Positions 1 through 13,000 of a DNA stretch of 64,000 bases are shown piece after piece. Source of the stretch: Sialis fuliginosa (taxonomy: Eukaryota > Arthropoda > Insecta > Megaloptera > Sialidae); the NCBI GenBank assembly GCA_961205875.1, contig OY540819.1, positions 6,016,501-6,080,500 on the forward strand. The letters run 5' to 3'. Every line of letters starts with the position of its first letter. Position 1 is the first letter of the stretch. The position numbers were made by a program, and so were the translations under genes. The notes beneath the pieces were generated by a model. It saw only the letters and a list, made by a program, of their open reading frames with translations. It was not told the DNA's origin and did not search any database.

Positions 1-105
1 CATGTGGTATGTCAAAATATAGATCTCAATTAGTAGAACTTGACACTTTTTTATATTTTAACTTTAACTTAAAAATGCACCTGTAAGTGGTTCCAAACAT
101 TTGTC
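1..105. repeat. Partial copy of a dispersed repeat (also at 46506-46610, inverted)
   Basis: 'atgcacctgtaagtggttcc' and the adjoining ~100 bp occur in reverse complement at 46506-46610, inside the GGGTTCCG element. The copy continues beyond the window edge. Confidence 0.75.
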
Positions 106-1544
106 TCGGTCTCGCCTCACAGAAATTTAATATGTTAATTTTAAAAAATTGAAAAGAATATTTGAATATTCCTAACAAATAATAATAATAATAACCGACC
201 GAAAATACTTCTTGAAAATGAGATAGAGATCTTCAAGAGTATAATAACAGAAAAAATAGAATACATTTTTCAAGTTTTCGAAATGTAACCTAATAATGGA
301 AAAGTACGACCAATTCGACACTTATTATATTTTACAGTGTCTTTACCCCACACCAAGTCTAGACTGTATACATTCAGTAATGTAGTATCTGTATACTTTT
401 TGGCGTATTTTGGTAAATTGTTTTTGTCAATATTTTGTCAGATAGATGTGACTTACATTTGTCAAACATTACCTTTATCAAATCAAATTTTTTACCTTGA
501 CAAAATCGAAGACGGCGGTGAAAAGTAATGCACATAGACACTGGTGTTAATTAAACATTCATTTAGATATTAACGCTGACAGCTTATAAAAAAATATCAA
601 TGTAATTAATTACGGAAAGCAATTAACAATGTTAAACTATTCGTTTATGGTTTGTTGTTCAAATAGTTTTTCATATCACGTGTTAACCTTTGTTGTCTGT
701 TTTAATTTTCTCAAGTCTGAATATTTGCAATTAATAGTTTTGTAAAATTATTCTACTTTAACGCTTTTTTTGAATGCCCGTTCGACAGGCTGCTCTCAAT
801 ACCAAATCCCTTATTTTTGAAAACTAAAATATATGCAAAACTATAATAATATGCACATAAAATTTTAATTATTTAGAATTTATAGTTCCGACACAAAAAA
901 ATCTTTAAAATTCGCGTATTTTCGACTGCCTAAATGGACGTCGAGTTTGTCTCGACGTAAATCATTAGTTTCGATTATCCTAATTATTCAAGTAATATAA
1001 AAAAAATCTCATTTGTAACTTGTCTAAATTATAATTAAAGTTAAGACATTAATTTAATAGAGATATCAACTAATCGATCTTTTCCAGATGATGATACTAT
1101 TAATTGCATCTAAAAATTAATACAAATTAATATACTATGTATTTATTATTTAAATAAATAATGACGTGCCATGAAATATAGATAACAGTTCTGACATTGC
1201 TACATGTAATTATTTACTAAAATTCCGTAACAACTCGAATAGCCAGTCATTAAAAACGACAGGTAATCATTTCTGCATTAAACTAATGTCCTTATAAAAA
1301 TACGTGGATTTTTTTTGTAAAACATTATACACTACATTATGATATATACAAAAACATAGATATGTGTTTTCTACGGACAGTTAGAAATTTTAACAAAATA
1401 ATAAACATATGAGAAATTATTAATACAAAGGCAATCTCGTTATACTGCCTACGTTCGATCGATGGTTGATTTTGCTCTCTCATTTTCTAGATGACTTATT
1501 GAATTTTAAAGTTAATTTTTTTTTACCACAAAAATAAAAGAAAA
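106..1544. other. AT-rich intergenic DNA
   Basis: No supported gene. Apart from a small perfect hairpin at 938-958 (ACGTCGAG-tttgt-CTCGACGT) I see only low-complexity AT sequence. Confidence 0.5.
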
Positions 1545-1560
1545 CAGTTAAATAACATGT

Positions 1561-1725
1561 CTTGAGGTTTCCGCGGTGATCTTGATATGGATCTTGGCTT
1601 CTGGGTAGAAGCCGCGTCGGTTTGATCGTCTAAAAGTGCACTGAAGATGTCTACTGCAATGTGTGACGAAACGTTGGCCGATAACACGACCAAACCGACG
1701 CGGCTTACACCCAGAAGCCAAGATC
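1561..1725. mobile_element. Short retro-insertion with hairpin arms and hammerhead-like core
   Basis: A 165-bp block flanked by a perfect 16-bp direct repeat CAGTTAAATAACATGT (1545-1560 and 1726-1741), typical of target-primed insertion. Inside, arms 1589-1629 and 1686-1726 are complementary over about 41 bp with few mismatches. They enclose CTGAAGA...GACGAAAC, close to the hammerhead ribozyme core CUGAUGA...GAAA. Penelope-like retroelements carry such motifs. A degenerate relative of the core lies near 38390-38450. The core has one substitution and no clear NUH cleavage triplet, so activity is doubtful. Confidence 0.5.
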
Positions 1726-1741
1726 CAGTTAAATAACATGT

Positions 1742-3850
1742 TTTAAAAAAGGTCATATTTGTCCATTGGTATCGGGTGTAATAAAACGGCAGGGGTATAT
1801 AAGTGGTACCTATCAAATATAATTTAATTCAATTTAAACAAAATTTTAATTAGATTTTTTTTGAGATCTATAAATTACAACTATTGCAAAATAAGTTTCG
1901 CAGTCCTTTAACATGAGCCTATTTATTGATTTAAGACATTTTTGCAAGTAAATAAACGTTCGTTTCAATGCACGAACATCTGTCTGATTCAATGGGTAAG
2001 TAACCTTTGAATTATTTGACAAACTTCATCTACTCGGAAGTAAGATTTGAAAAGTAATTTACCATTAATATACATGCAATATTACACAAAACATCAAAAA
2101 TACAATAAGTGTAATATCTGACCTTTGGAATAAACAAAAACAATATTTTTTTAGTTTTTTTACGACGTAAACTGTGTGTTAAACTGGTGTAGTCAACAAC
2201 AAAATTTGAATAGTTTCGATGGAACAGATATTATCCGTTTCATTGCGTATTTCATCTACGCACGACCAGTATTTATAACAATATTTACTACCTTTTTGGT
2301 TTACCTATGTTAATGATCCGTCTCAAATATATGTATCTCGGATTTAAATTAGCTGAGCATGACGAATGACGTGAACTCTACGCAAAAAATTAACAAAATA
2401 ATGTTTATGTGTAATTATATTTCGATTAATGACGCAAAGAAAAATTATTTATGTATTATTCATATCTTCCTGTATTACTAATGTTTTTATTTTCACTAGT
2501 AATGCTTAGGTATAGTTTGAAAGATAATAATTATAATACTTTTTTTGTTTTTGTAGGGTTTACTTTTGTACTTGACCTTCTATTATGAACAATTATCATA
2601 ATATAAGAAAAATAGATTGGTTTTAGTGAATGTACGTTCCCATACTAACGCACTTGAAACATTTGAAAATTATTACTAAAGCTTTGATTAAGCTAAAAAA
2701 AGTACAATTTTCAAGTACCTTTTATTTATTTATCTATGCTATACATTATACATGCAGGCCCGGATAGGGGGGCTAGGAGAGCCATATGGTCCGGGTCCCT
2801 GAAATTATTTATATTACATAAATCTTTATAATTTATATTATCTTACATACTACGAATTTATATTAAATTTAAGGATAATACGGATTAGTTAAAAATTTTC
2901 TTACGCTCGTGAAAAGGAGAGGTATGGGTCCCCAAAATGATGTTTGGCCCGGACGCCATTGAAGTTCTCTCAGGGTGTGTGTACATATATATTACGTATA
3001 TACCTATATATTGTAAAAATACATTTAGAATAATTTTATGACAAATCGTGATTAAGAATAATTAGTTAGATTTTTTGTACTCTATCTACAGAGAAATAAC
3101 TATGGTAATTTTAAAACATTTTTCAATGATGATTTTATCATGTGATATAAACAAGAAAACATTTTTTTATGAAGACTTTTTCTTGGGACAAATATAATAA
3201 TAAGATACAGAGTTGGCATTTTGATATTTTAAACTTTGTATAAAATAGAACATAATAGTGTGCACTTGATGAATACAAATCATTTCAAATAAACCGATCG
3301 ACTGACTTGATCAACTTCTGTAAATGTAGGTAGCGACCTCTATAGCTTTGTAGTCGAACTATACCTTGTAGTTATAAGAGAAAATCTGTAATATCATAAT
3401 ATTAGTTTAATATATTCCCATTCATGTATGAGTTAAAGCTATAAAAAATAATATTTCTCTGAAAACATGCAATTAACAATTTACAGTTGATATAAAATGC
3501 ATTATGGTTATTTATTAATCTAGCCTTGGTAATGATGACCATAAAGTCTTAATTTACTAATTATGTCAAGAATTATGACATAGTAATTAACCATGAAAAA
3601 TATTTTGAAAATCATTAAATATGAAGAGATAACTAAAAAAATCTCTACAGTAATTAAGGACTAATTGTAAGATATAAATGTATATAAGTAGTTAAGAACT
3701 GTAGTAAAGATATTTAGTGTCCTGGATAATAATTGATAGAACTTTCCTAGATTTTACTAAACATTAAAAGTTACGTCGATCAATCATAGAAATATTAATA
3801 ATCTAATCTCTCTAAAAAATGGAATAAAAATGCAATTAATTATACTACCA
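1742..3850. other. AT-rich intergenic DNA with one transposon remnant
   Basis: No coding evidence. At 2756-2967 a GC-richer patch starts GCAGGCCCGGATAGGGGGGC and ends near 'ggcccggacgcc'. It resembles the CAGGGCCGGATT hAT family seen at 52075 but lacks a matching right end. Confidence 0.4.
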
Positions 3851-3859
3851 TAAAATTAC

Positions 3860-3865
3860 TTTATT
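3860..3865 (-). terminator. Poly(A) signal AATAAA of the FAAH-like gene
   Basis: AATAAA on the minus strand, about 125 nt after the stop codon. It is the nearest canonical hexamer, so the 3'UTR would be roughly 150 nt. Confidence 0.6.
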
Positions 3866-3988
3866 ACTTATCAATATAAAAAACATTATTGCACTTAAAA
3901 TAGTTTTATAAAAATATATTATAACAACTAAATGTATTTACCGTAAATTAAATTTAACTAAAATACTACACAGTCAGTCTTTAGTAAT

Positions 3989-4090
3989 TTATAATACTAA
4001 ATCAACAGGTGGAATCCATCCCCCAAATGCTTTCTCGAATTCTTTAGCTACTGCAATAGTAAGATGATCATTATTTGGATTTGCAGCAAT
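3989..4090 (-). CDS. FAAH-like exon 9 (terminal), residues 493-525 and stop
   Basis: Encodes IAANPNNDHLTIAVAKEFE, then KAFGGWIPPVDLVL and TAA (3989-3991). The acceptor is TTTTTCAG|ATTGC. It joins GIQ of the previous exon to give the family's usual GIQ-[IV]AAxPxND junction. Confidence 0.95.
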   Translation of the reverse strand: MAANPNNDHLTIAVAKEFEKAFGGWIPPVDLVL

Positions 4091-7000
4091 CTGAAAAATA
4101 AATAAATAAATAATAATAACAGCTAAATAAATGTATAAAGTTCAAATGAAATTCAGTCATATGTATACTCATTGACAGAGGTTAAAGTACACTAAGGCCC
4201 AGTTTCTCAATATGAGTTTAAACTCCATGTCCCAGTTAAACTAAAGTTTAAACAAAATATGTGTTTCTCAATGTCCAGTTAAAAATTATGAGTTTAAGAT
4301 TAACTTTTAACTGACGGATGAACTGTCAGTTTGAAATTAATTTTAGGTTAATCTTAAGTTTTACTTTATAATATCACAATTTGTTATGATTTTATCATGA
4401 AATAACATAGTATAACTAAATAATTAAAATTATTTAGTTACGCTACTGCAATTATTGTGTTTTTATAATTATTTAATGATAAAATAATAAGAAATTGTGC
4501 TCTTATATTAGTTAAACCTCATGTGAAGTTTAACTAAAAAAGTTAAACCTCACATGAGGTTTAACTTTATAATAGCATAATTTGTTATGATTTTATCATT
4601 AAATAACATATGTAGTATAACTAAATAATTATAATTATTTAGTTATACTAAATAATTATAATTATTTAGTTATACTAAATAATTATAATTATTTAGTTAA
4701 AGCTGTCAAAGACAATTTGGTCAATTCGGGAAGCATCATTTTTACTATTCTTAAGTTGGCAATACGTTATATGATTCTGACAGCACTTTATGATTTTTCT
4801 ATGTCGAATTTGTACTTATTTGATTTTATGTGTTGTTAAAATATCAAAAAATACGAAAACAAGAATAAATAAAGGAATTTTTTGTAAATAATATTCTATT
4901 AAAAATTTATGACATTTGAATAGATCCCCCAGGTGACGTCAATTCCCGCGCCAACGCTGATTGGTCAAGGAGCTCTTGAGACTACCTTGTCTTTATATAC
5001 CTTGGGAGAGGACCATCTAGTTATAATTACGTGAATGATTTTGCTTTCTTTTAATTTAGGTAACAAATAATTTATTATACATTCATCCTGTAGGTAACAT
5101 GAAACATAATAATAATAATATAATAATAATAATAATAATGCATCTTTATTCTTTTAGCAATTTACACTTGCATAGAATGAGTCAAAACGAAAAGCAAAAT
5201 ACAAACAAAAACAAAAATAAAAATAAAAAACAAAAATAAAAATAATAAAGCAAAAACAATGCAAAATACATAAAATAAAGCAGAATTTTAGTAATTGTAA
5301 GTAGTATTTATACTAATAATAGTAAAATTTTAAATTAAATTATCGTTCATAAAATCGTCTAGCGAGTAGTACGATTTGATTTTGAGAATAGATTTTAATT
5401 TATTTTTAAATTGGGTGAAAGGTAATATTTTTATGTAACTAGGTAATTTATTATATATATTTATTATTGAGTTTAACGGTCCTTTTTGAATTACAGTGAG
5501 TGTATGTTGTGTTATAATTAGGTCGGATTTGTTTCGTGTGTTATAATTGTGTGTTAATTTATTTTCTGTAAAGATTTGAGGATGTTTTTTATAAAAAAGT
5601 GCACATTCTAAAATATAAATATCAATAATAGTTAGGATGTTTAGCTCTTTAAAGAGTAGTCTACAAGATGTTCTTGGTTCAACATTTAAAATTACTCTTA
5701 TACATTTTTTTTGAAATATTAAAATTTTGTTTATATTTATAGAGTTTCCCCATAGGATAATTCCATATCTCATATGTGATTCGATTATACCAAAATAAAT
5801 GTTTAGTAAAATTGTTAATGGGACTAGTTTATATAAGATTCTCAGTGTATAAATATATTTATTTGTTTTGTTAATAATGAAGTCAGTATGTTTTTTCCAA
5901 TTTAAGGATTTATCTATATTTATTCCCAAGAATTTTATTTCATCCTCTAATTTTATATTTCCAATATTTTGGATGTTTATATTATCTAATATATCCCCGT
6001 AGTTTCCAAATTTTATAAATTTAGTTTTTTCAATATTTAGTTTTAAGCTGTTGCTAGAAAACCAGTTTAATATTTTGCTTAATGAATCACTGAAGTTATT
6101 TATTAATAATTTACTGGATGGTTCTGTAAATAAAATTGCAGTGTCGTCCGCAAATAATGTAAATTTGTCGTTTGTTATGTTAGGTAGATCATTTATATAC
6201 AATAGAAATAGGATCGGGCCCAGAATTGATCCCTGGGGTACTCCTCTAATTATTTCTTTAGTGTCGGATAGTATATGTAATTGAGTATTATTTTCAGTAC
6301 TAATCAGTTGAACTTTTTGAGACCTATTGGTTAAGTAGGATTTTATTAAATTAAGTGCTGTTCCTCTGAAACCGTATTCGTATAATTTAGAACATAATAA
6401 ATCGATATGTACACAGTCAAAGGCCTTTGTGAGATCTAGGAAAACTCCTAAATTTGAGTATTTTTTGTTCCATATTTCCAAAATATAATTTATCATGTTG
6501 AAAACAGCAAGGTTAGTGGAGAGACCACGTCTAAATCCATATTGACAATCTGTTATAATACAATATTTGAGTAAGTAGTCATTTATTCTATTTACAATAA
6601 TTTTTTCAAACAATTTGGATATGTTAGATAACAATGATATGGGACGATAATTTTCGAAGGAATTGATATCTCCTTTTTTGTGTAGTGGTTTAATTATTGC
6701 TAACTTTAATTTATCCGGAAAAACTCCTTGTAGCATACAATTATTGATGATGAAAGTAAGAGGTTCGGCTATTAAATGAATACAGTTTTTTAAAATGTGA
6801 GTGGGTATAGAATCCCATCCTACAGATTTTTTATTTTTCATAGAGTAGCATACTTTTATTATTTCGGATTTATCACAGGGGTAAAAAAACATACTATCAT
6901 AATTTTTTGTAAGATTGAAATTGTAATCTAGAAGTGGTTGGTCAAGATTTAGATGATTAGAAATATTAATAAAAAAATTGTTAAAATCATTTGCAGTATC

Positions 7001-10000
7001 GACATTATAGTTTTCAGTTTTTTTATCTAACGAGTGTATATGTGCTATAGTATGTATTAAATGAAGGAAGTATCCTATTTATTAATTATGAATAACTAGG
7101 GATAAAAGCATATTAGTTTCAAACAACAGCAAGTTATGCAAATATTAGTTGAGATCTGCATTTCAGGTCTAATATGGGCAATGACTTACCTAGATAAATT
7201 CAAAATAAATAAATATTATAATAAATAATTACTTATTACATTTTATTAGATTTACAAGTTTAGCATTTTTTCTTTTCAATGAAATAAACAAAAAATCATT
7301 ACTTAAATGTACGCAGGTAAACATTAAGATAAATTAATTAATCATATTTCACATTGACATTGACTCATTGCCGTGCTCTTCACAGAATTTAATGGTTATT
7401 TAGTGATTGATTATATTTCAAAAGAAATTATGCAACATTTTTTTGCTGAAAAACTAATCACTTATATCGTCTTCCGTCATTTCTTTTATGCAGGTAAACA
7501 GTGTCTTCTTGACCTATCACATTATTTTTCATATTTCTCTTATTAAACTCTTATAAACAATACTGATACATCTTATAAAAAAGACATTTGGTATTACTGA
7601 ATAATTGAATAAAAATAAAAAAGCTATACAGGTATACTTATATGTTTTATGCCAATGTTTTAAAAAAATAATATTTCAGTACTGTATTATTACATATATG
7701 CATTTTGCGATTAAATTGAATGAAATATTGAACAGTCACAAATATAATTTATGTCAGTTTGATTTGTACATATTCATTTAAAGTTGTCTTTTATTTATAA
7801 CTAATTTTCTAGAATTTTTAATGTCATATATTATCAAAGCAGTGGCGTAGCGAGCATAATTTGCGTACCTTTTTGGCGCCCCCGAAAAACATAAAGTAAT
7901 ATAATATATAGAATATCGTCATATTGGGGACCATTTGGCGTCCCTCTGCGAGTGACACCCGGGGCATGATAGACCCCCTTGCCCCCATCGCTACGCCACT
8001 GTATCAAAGAAATGCTTTAGAGAACTATCCTAAATAAAAAGTGAATAACATTGATCCTACATCCTTATATTAGGAATTAATGTTTCCTACAAACATTTTT
8101 ATGCCAAAATTTGGTACAACAATATTCAAACAATTAATTAAATCAAGTAAAGCCAACGCACTATGGGCCAGGAGACCCTGTTCTATGGCCAAAAGTCCAG
8201 AAGTTATCCGTTTTAATTAAAATTGATTTTATAAGGTTTTTTTTGGACGCTGATTTAAAATTTTTAATAAAAATTAAAAAATTCAAAATGGCGGAACCAA
8301 TATGGCGACTAATATATTTCAAAAGTTCTCCAATTTAAATAAAATTCATTTTGTAAGGTTTTATTGGGACGCTAATTTCAAATTTTTTATGAAAATTTAA
8401 AAATTCAAAATGGCGGATCCAATATGGCGACCAAGATATTTCAAAAGTTATCCGATTTTAATAAAATTCATTTTATAAGGTTATATTGGGACGCTGATTT
8501 CAATTTTTTTATAAAATTTAAAAATTCAAAATGGCGGATCCAATATGGCGACCAAGATATTTCAAAAGTTATCCAATTTAAATAAAATTAATTTTATAAG
8601 GGTAAGCACGCGGTGTAAAAAAATAAGAATCTAAATACAAGTAATCTCCTTACAACAATCCATAACAAAGTTTCGCTGTAACACTATGAATGAAACTAAT
8701 TGCAACCCTTCATACGTGACAAGGGATGAAATATAAAAATTTTTTTTTATTACCTATAAATAATTGTAAATATCTCGGATCTTAGTTAAAAATTGCATAA
8801 ACCCACCCCCTGACTACCCCGGCCATTAGGGGTTGAATGTTCATTTTTTTTTTTATTGAAGACTATTTTGTCCAAATTCACCTGTATAACTAAAGAAACT
8901 ATGCAGATAAACATATCAAAAACCCACCCTCGTCCACCTTTTACGCTATTAGGGGTTGAAATTTTTATTTTAATTGAATATTATTTTGTCCGAATTTACC
9001 TTAATATCGTAAAAAAATATGTAAATAAATATATCATAATTTTGAAAATTAAACACCAATAACCTCCCCCCCCTCCCATCTCTTAGGGGTTGAATTTTCG
9101 AAAATGCTATTTGTCTTGTACAATATGTGTGCAATGTTTCATTCGAGTGAATACAAACAAATTTTTTTCGACATATAAACTTTTCCACCTCCTTGCACCC
9201 GTTTAATTTTGGGAAATACTTATGTAAATACTAGTTTCATTATTTGTATTGTAGAGTATTCGTTTTAAGTTTCAAGTAAATCCAACCAAAAAATATTTTC
9301 CCATACAAAATTTTACACCCCTTTTTACCCCCGTAGGGGTTGAATTTAGAAAAATATTTTCTTAATGGGTGCTTAGATCATAAAAGGAAGACACCCCTCA
9401 AATTTCACGGTCCAGAGAAAGTTTGTACACTCGTAGTACTATATTCGTTTATACAATGTGAAATAAATATGTACATTGTACATATCATTCTTGTACGTTT
9501 AGAAGAGTTTCACAGTCAAGCAAATGAAAACGGGCAAAAAGGGGCAAATCTAGGCTGAAGTGCACATCCTAGAGAAGACATTCGTGGGTCTCATTACTTA
9601 ATACAAGGCGGTATCTTTCAGTATTCGCAATCGGCAGCAGGTGCTTTGCTGAAAAATCTTGTTTTTTTATACTAAAAATGTGGTTTTACTTCAGTAAAAC
9701 TGAAAATAACGCATTCATATGACATTTAAAATAATTTTTGAACTTCCACGAATGAAATAATCCAAATATACGGCTTGAAATTTATGACTTTACAATAAAT
9801 ATTACATTTTACAAGCGACAGTAACATAATTTTTTTTTATACATTTTTCAACTTTGCGCCCCTGTCATTTGAACAGGAATTGATTAATCAACATGTAATT
9901 ATCATCATAACTACTTCAATTAATACCGAATTCAGTGGTCTAATTCGTTTTCTCAAATTCGAAAGTAGACTTTTGGCCACAGAACAGGGTCTCCTGGCCC

Positions 10001-13000
10001 ATAGTGCAACGTTAAAATATAATTAAGTTCATTTTTAATTTATAATCACTTACCTGTATACCGATTGGTAACTTTTTCCTATCTTGACCTAAAGGACAAT
10101 TTGTAACTGGCATCCCTAGGGTGTTAAATATTGTCATGTAGCAAGTATCAATAAATTTGTGAATTATTTCATTGTGGAAATGAGCAGACGAAGGGAATGT
10201 TGGGTAAAGAAATACTCCGTCATCTTTTAAAAGTTCCTGAAAAAATCCAAACAAAATTTTATAAAATCAACTAGATTTACGCCCGGTATTATCAAGTTTA
10301 ACTAAATGCTCCTTTAATTAACTGCCATATTATTAATTAAATGAATTTTTAATTTTCTGCGTTAGGTATGTTTTTACAACGCATATTATGTATATTTTTC
10401 ACTGAGAGCCTTAATATTGATTTAAATCACGTTTGTAATATATAAAATTTTGGTTAAAGGGAATAAGATTTTAATTTTTTAATTATTTTAACAATAAATA
10501 AATAAATGAAGCATTACCATGAATTCTTGTTTAAGACTTTCATTGATTTGTAATGCCTTTTCTGTCTTTTCTGAGGGAATCAGGCTTGCCATTTTTCTTA
10601 CCACACCATAAAGGACTACATTTAATATTGAGTCTGATAGACAGAGCATTTTCTTTAGTATTTCAGGCCATACACTCTTCAATTCTTTTATGTTTGATTC
10701 TTTTGAGTAAATGTTTTCAACGCCATCTATTTGTAATAACATTGTAATTGCAACTTCGAATGATAGTTTCATATTTTTTATTGAAACCTATAATAAAAAA
10801 AATGTATATTTAATATGTTTATTTATTCTTGTAAAAACAATGAAATAATTTAAAAAAAGTGATACCAAACCCAAACAGTATTTTTAGAAAACCAGTTTTA
10901 CATAATGATAAAAGATGACGCAAATTGAAATATGCAAGGTTTTGAATGTACATAAATTGTATTTCAGGAAATCATTGAAAAAATATAATTTGTAGTTTTA
11001 CCTTTTGAGCTTCGATACCATACACATTGTGAAGGTAAAGTACTGCGTTTTGCATAGCTTTGACAATATCATCGTCTACTTTGTGCGTTACTCCAGAAGG
11101 ACCGTCGTTTTCCATGTAGTAAAATTTAATACTTCTTATATCAACCTGAATTTATAATAATAAATAAAAAAATACTTTTCTTAACGGCTGTAGGAAAAAT
11201 CCTTGGTTATTATTGCAATATTGGGGGAGGGGGGAGTAATTAAATAAAGATCTAATTACCTCCTCATCCAGTTTTAGTTTAGGTCCATTAGGTGTGCTCA
11301 TAGCTTTCAATAACAAAGGCAGATCATTTGCATATCGAGCCATTGGTCCAATAGTGAAATACTTCCACCAGTCCTTATTGGAGCAGCGAGGAATATGACC
11401 GTCTATTGATACTACCCCAGGTGTAGGTTTGTGACCGAACACGCCTGTGAACATTGCTGGCAGTCGCAGAGAACCTCCGATGTCAGAACCTATACCTATG
11501 ACAGATGCTCCTGATGATATCAGTGCTGCCTATAAATGAAACAATTTTTTTAGATAATATTGTTCTAGAAAATATTATTACCTAAAATTTATATTTTAAC
11601 AATCTAACTATTCTTCCGGTATAAAGAACTATCTTCAAGTTATTCGTTTTTGTAGTAATGTATAAAAAGTATTTTCGTGGTCACAGCAGTTAATATAAAT
11701 CTCCTACTGAAGTTAAATTTAAATCATAATATGTTTTTTACGTGAATAAATAATCTTAGTACCAATATTTTAACATATTTATAAAACATCAGAGCCTCTA
11801 AAAACCCTATTATACCAATTTTTCATGAATGCAAAAATGTCTATGTTTGTTTGTTACCTATTCACAGCTTGATGAAATTTGGTAGGATGATAGCTTGCAT
11901 CCTGTTGAAGGACATATGCGAAATTTTACTAAATAAAAAAATGAGTGTGTGTACTTTTGTACGCGCGATAGATTAGATTAGTTTAGTGATATCTAGCGTG
12001 CAAATGCAGAACTAAAATCATGTTTTATCGACTATCATAACAGAAATCTGTATAACCTAACCTGTATTCCACGCGGACGAAGTCGTGGGTAAAAGCTAGT
12101 TAATAATAATATAACAACTATTCCTATAAGAAATATCTCCTTACTTCTCCGCCAGAAGACCCGGCTGGCGTCCTGCGAGCATCGTGCGGATTCTTCGTCA
12201 CCCCAGTCGCGTGGTTGTACGTCTCCCAGCTCATGCACAGCTCAGGGGTGTTGCTGACGAGTATCGGGATACATCCCGCTTCGCGCATTAGTTTCACGCA
12301 CTCGGCGTCTTGCAGAGCTATCTGTGGCACGCCAGTCTTGAGGGATTTACATCCAGCGCGGTTACTCATTCCTAAAAAATAAATATGTATTATGTAATCG
12401 ATTAAATTTAGAAATCAACAGCATTAGTTTAATTAGGTAATATTAGTTCATATTTGCAACTAAATATCACAATATAATTCCAATTAAAATTGCAAGCTTT
12501 GCAATTTTCATAATAGTACCTACATGCAAAGACAAATGTTGCAACAGTAAATTCAAGGCTGCATAACTAGCTAATTGTACGACTAAATAAAAGTTGAAAT
12601 TGTTTAATACATTATAAAGTAGGCCTATTTGTACAATGTAAATATGTTGAACGTTTTGAAACTATGCAGACAGTGAGATCTAGTTTGATAATTTTAGACT
12701 ATTTGTCTCTTTCAAGTAAATTCAAAAACCAATTAACCGATTTTGATGAGACTTTCATTGCTTGAAAGTCTAGAACTGTAGAATTAGATAATTTTTTGCT
12801 ACTTCATCAAGGGGTTGATGGATTAATAAAATACTTTAAATAATAAAATACTAAATCTAGAAGGTATACATTTGATACATTGCAGTGATCTTTCTATTTT
12901 ATAGATTTTAAATAACTCAATAACATTTACAGTACAAGCTCGCTAATTAGACACAATTAAAACTAGGTTACTAACTAATTACTATTACTGAATATAATAT

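Noticed and set aside
1523-1816. 97-codon minus-strand frame
   Set aside because: Crosses both 16-bp direct repeats and the hairpin arms of the short retro-insertion; a by-product of the inverted repeat.
6051-6284. 77-codon plus-strand frame
   Set aside because: Antisense shadow of the reverse-transcriptase core.
9340-9558. 72-codon plus-strand frame
   Set aside because: Inside the Transib-like element with no conserved motif; no transposase features.
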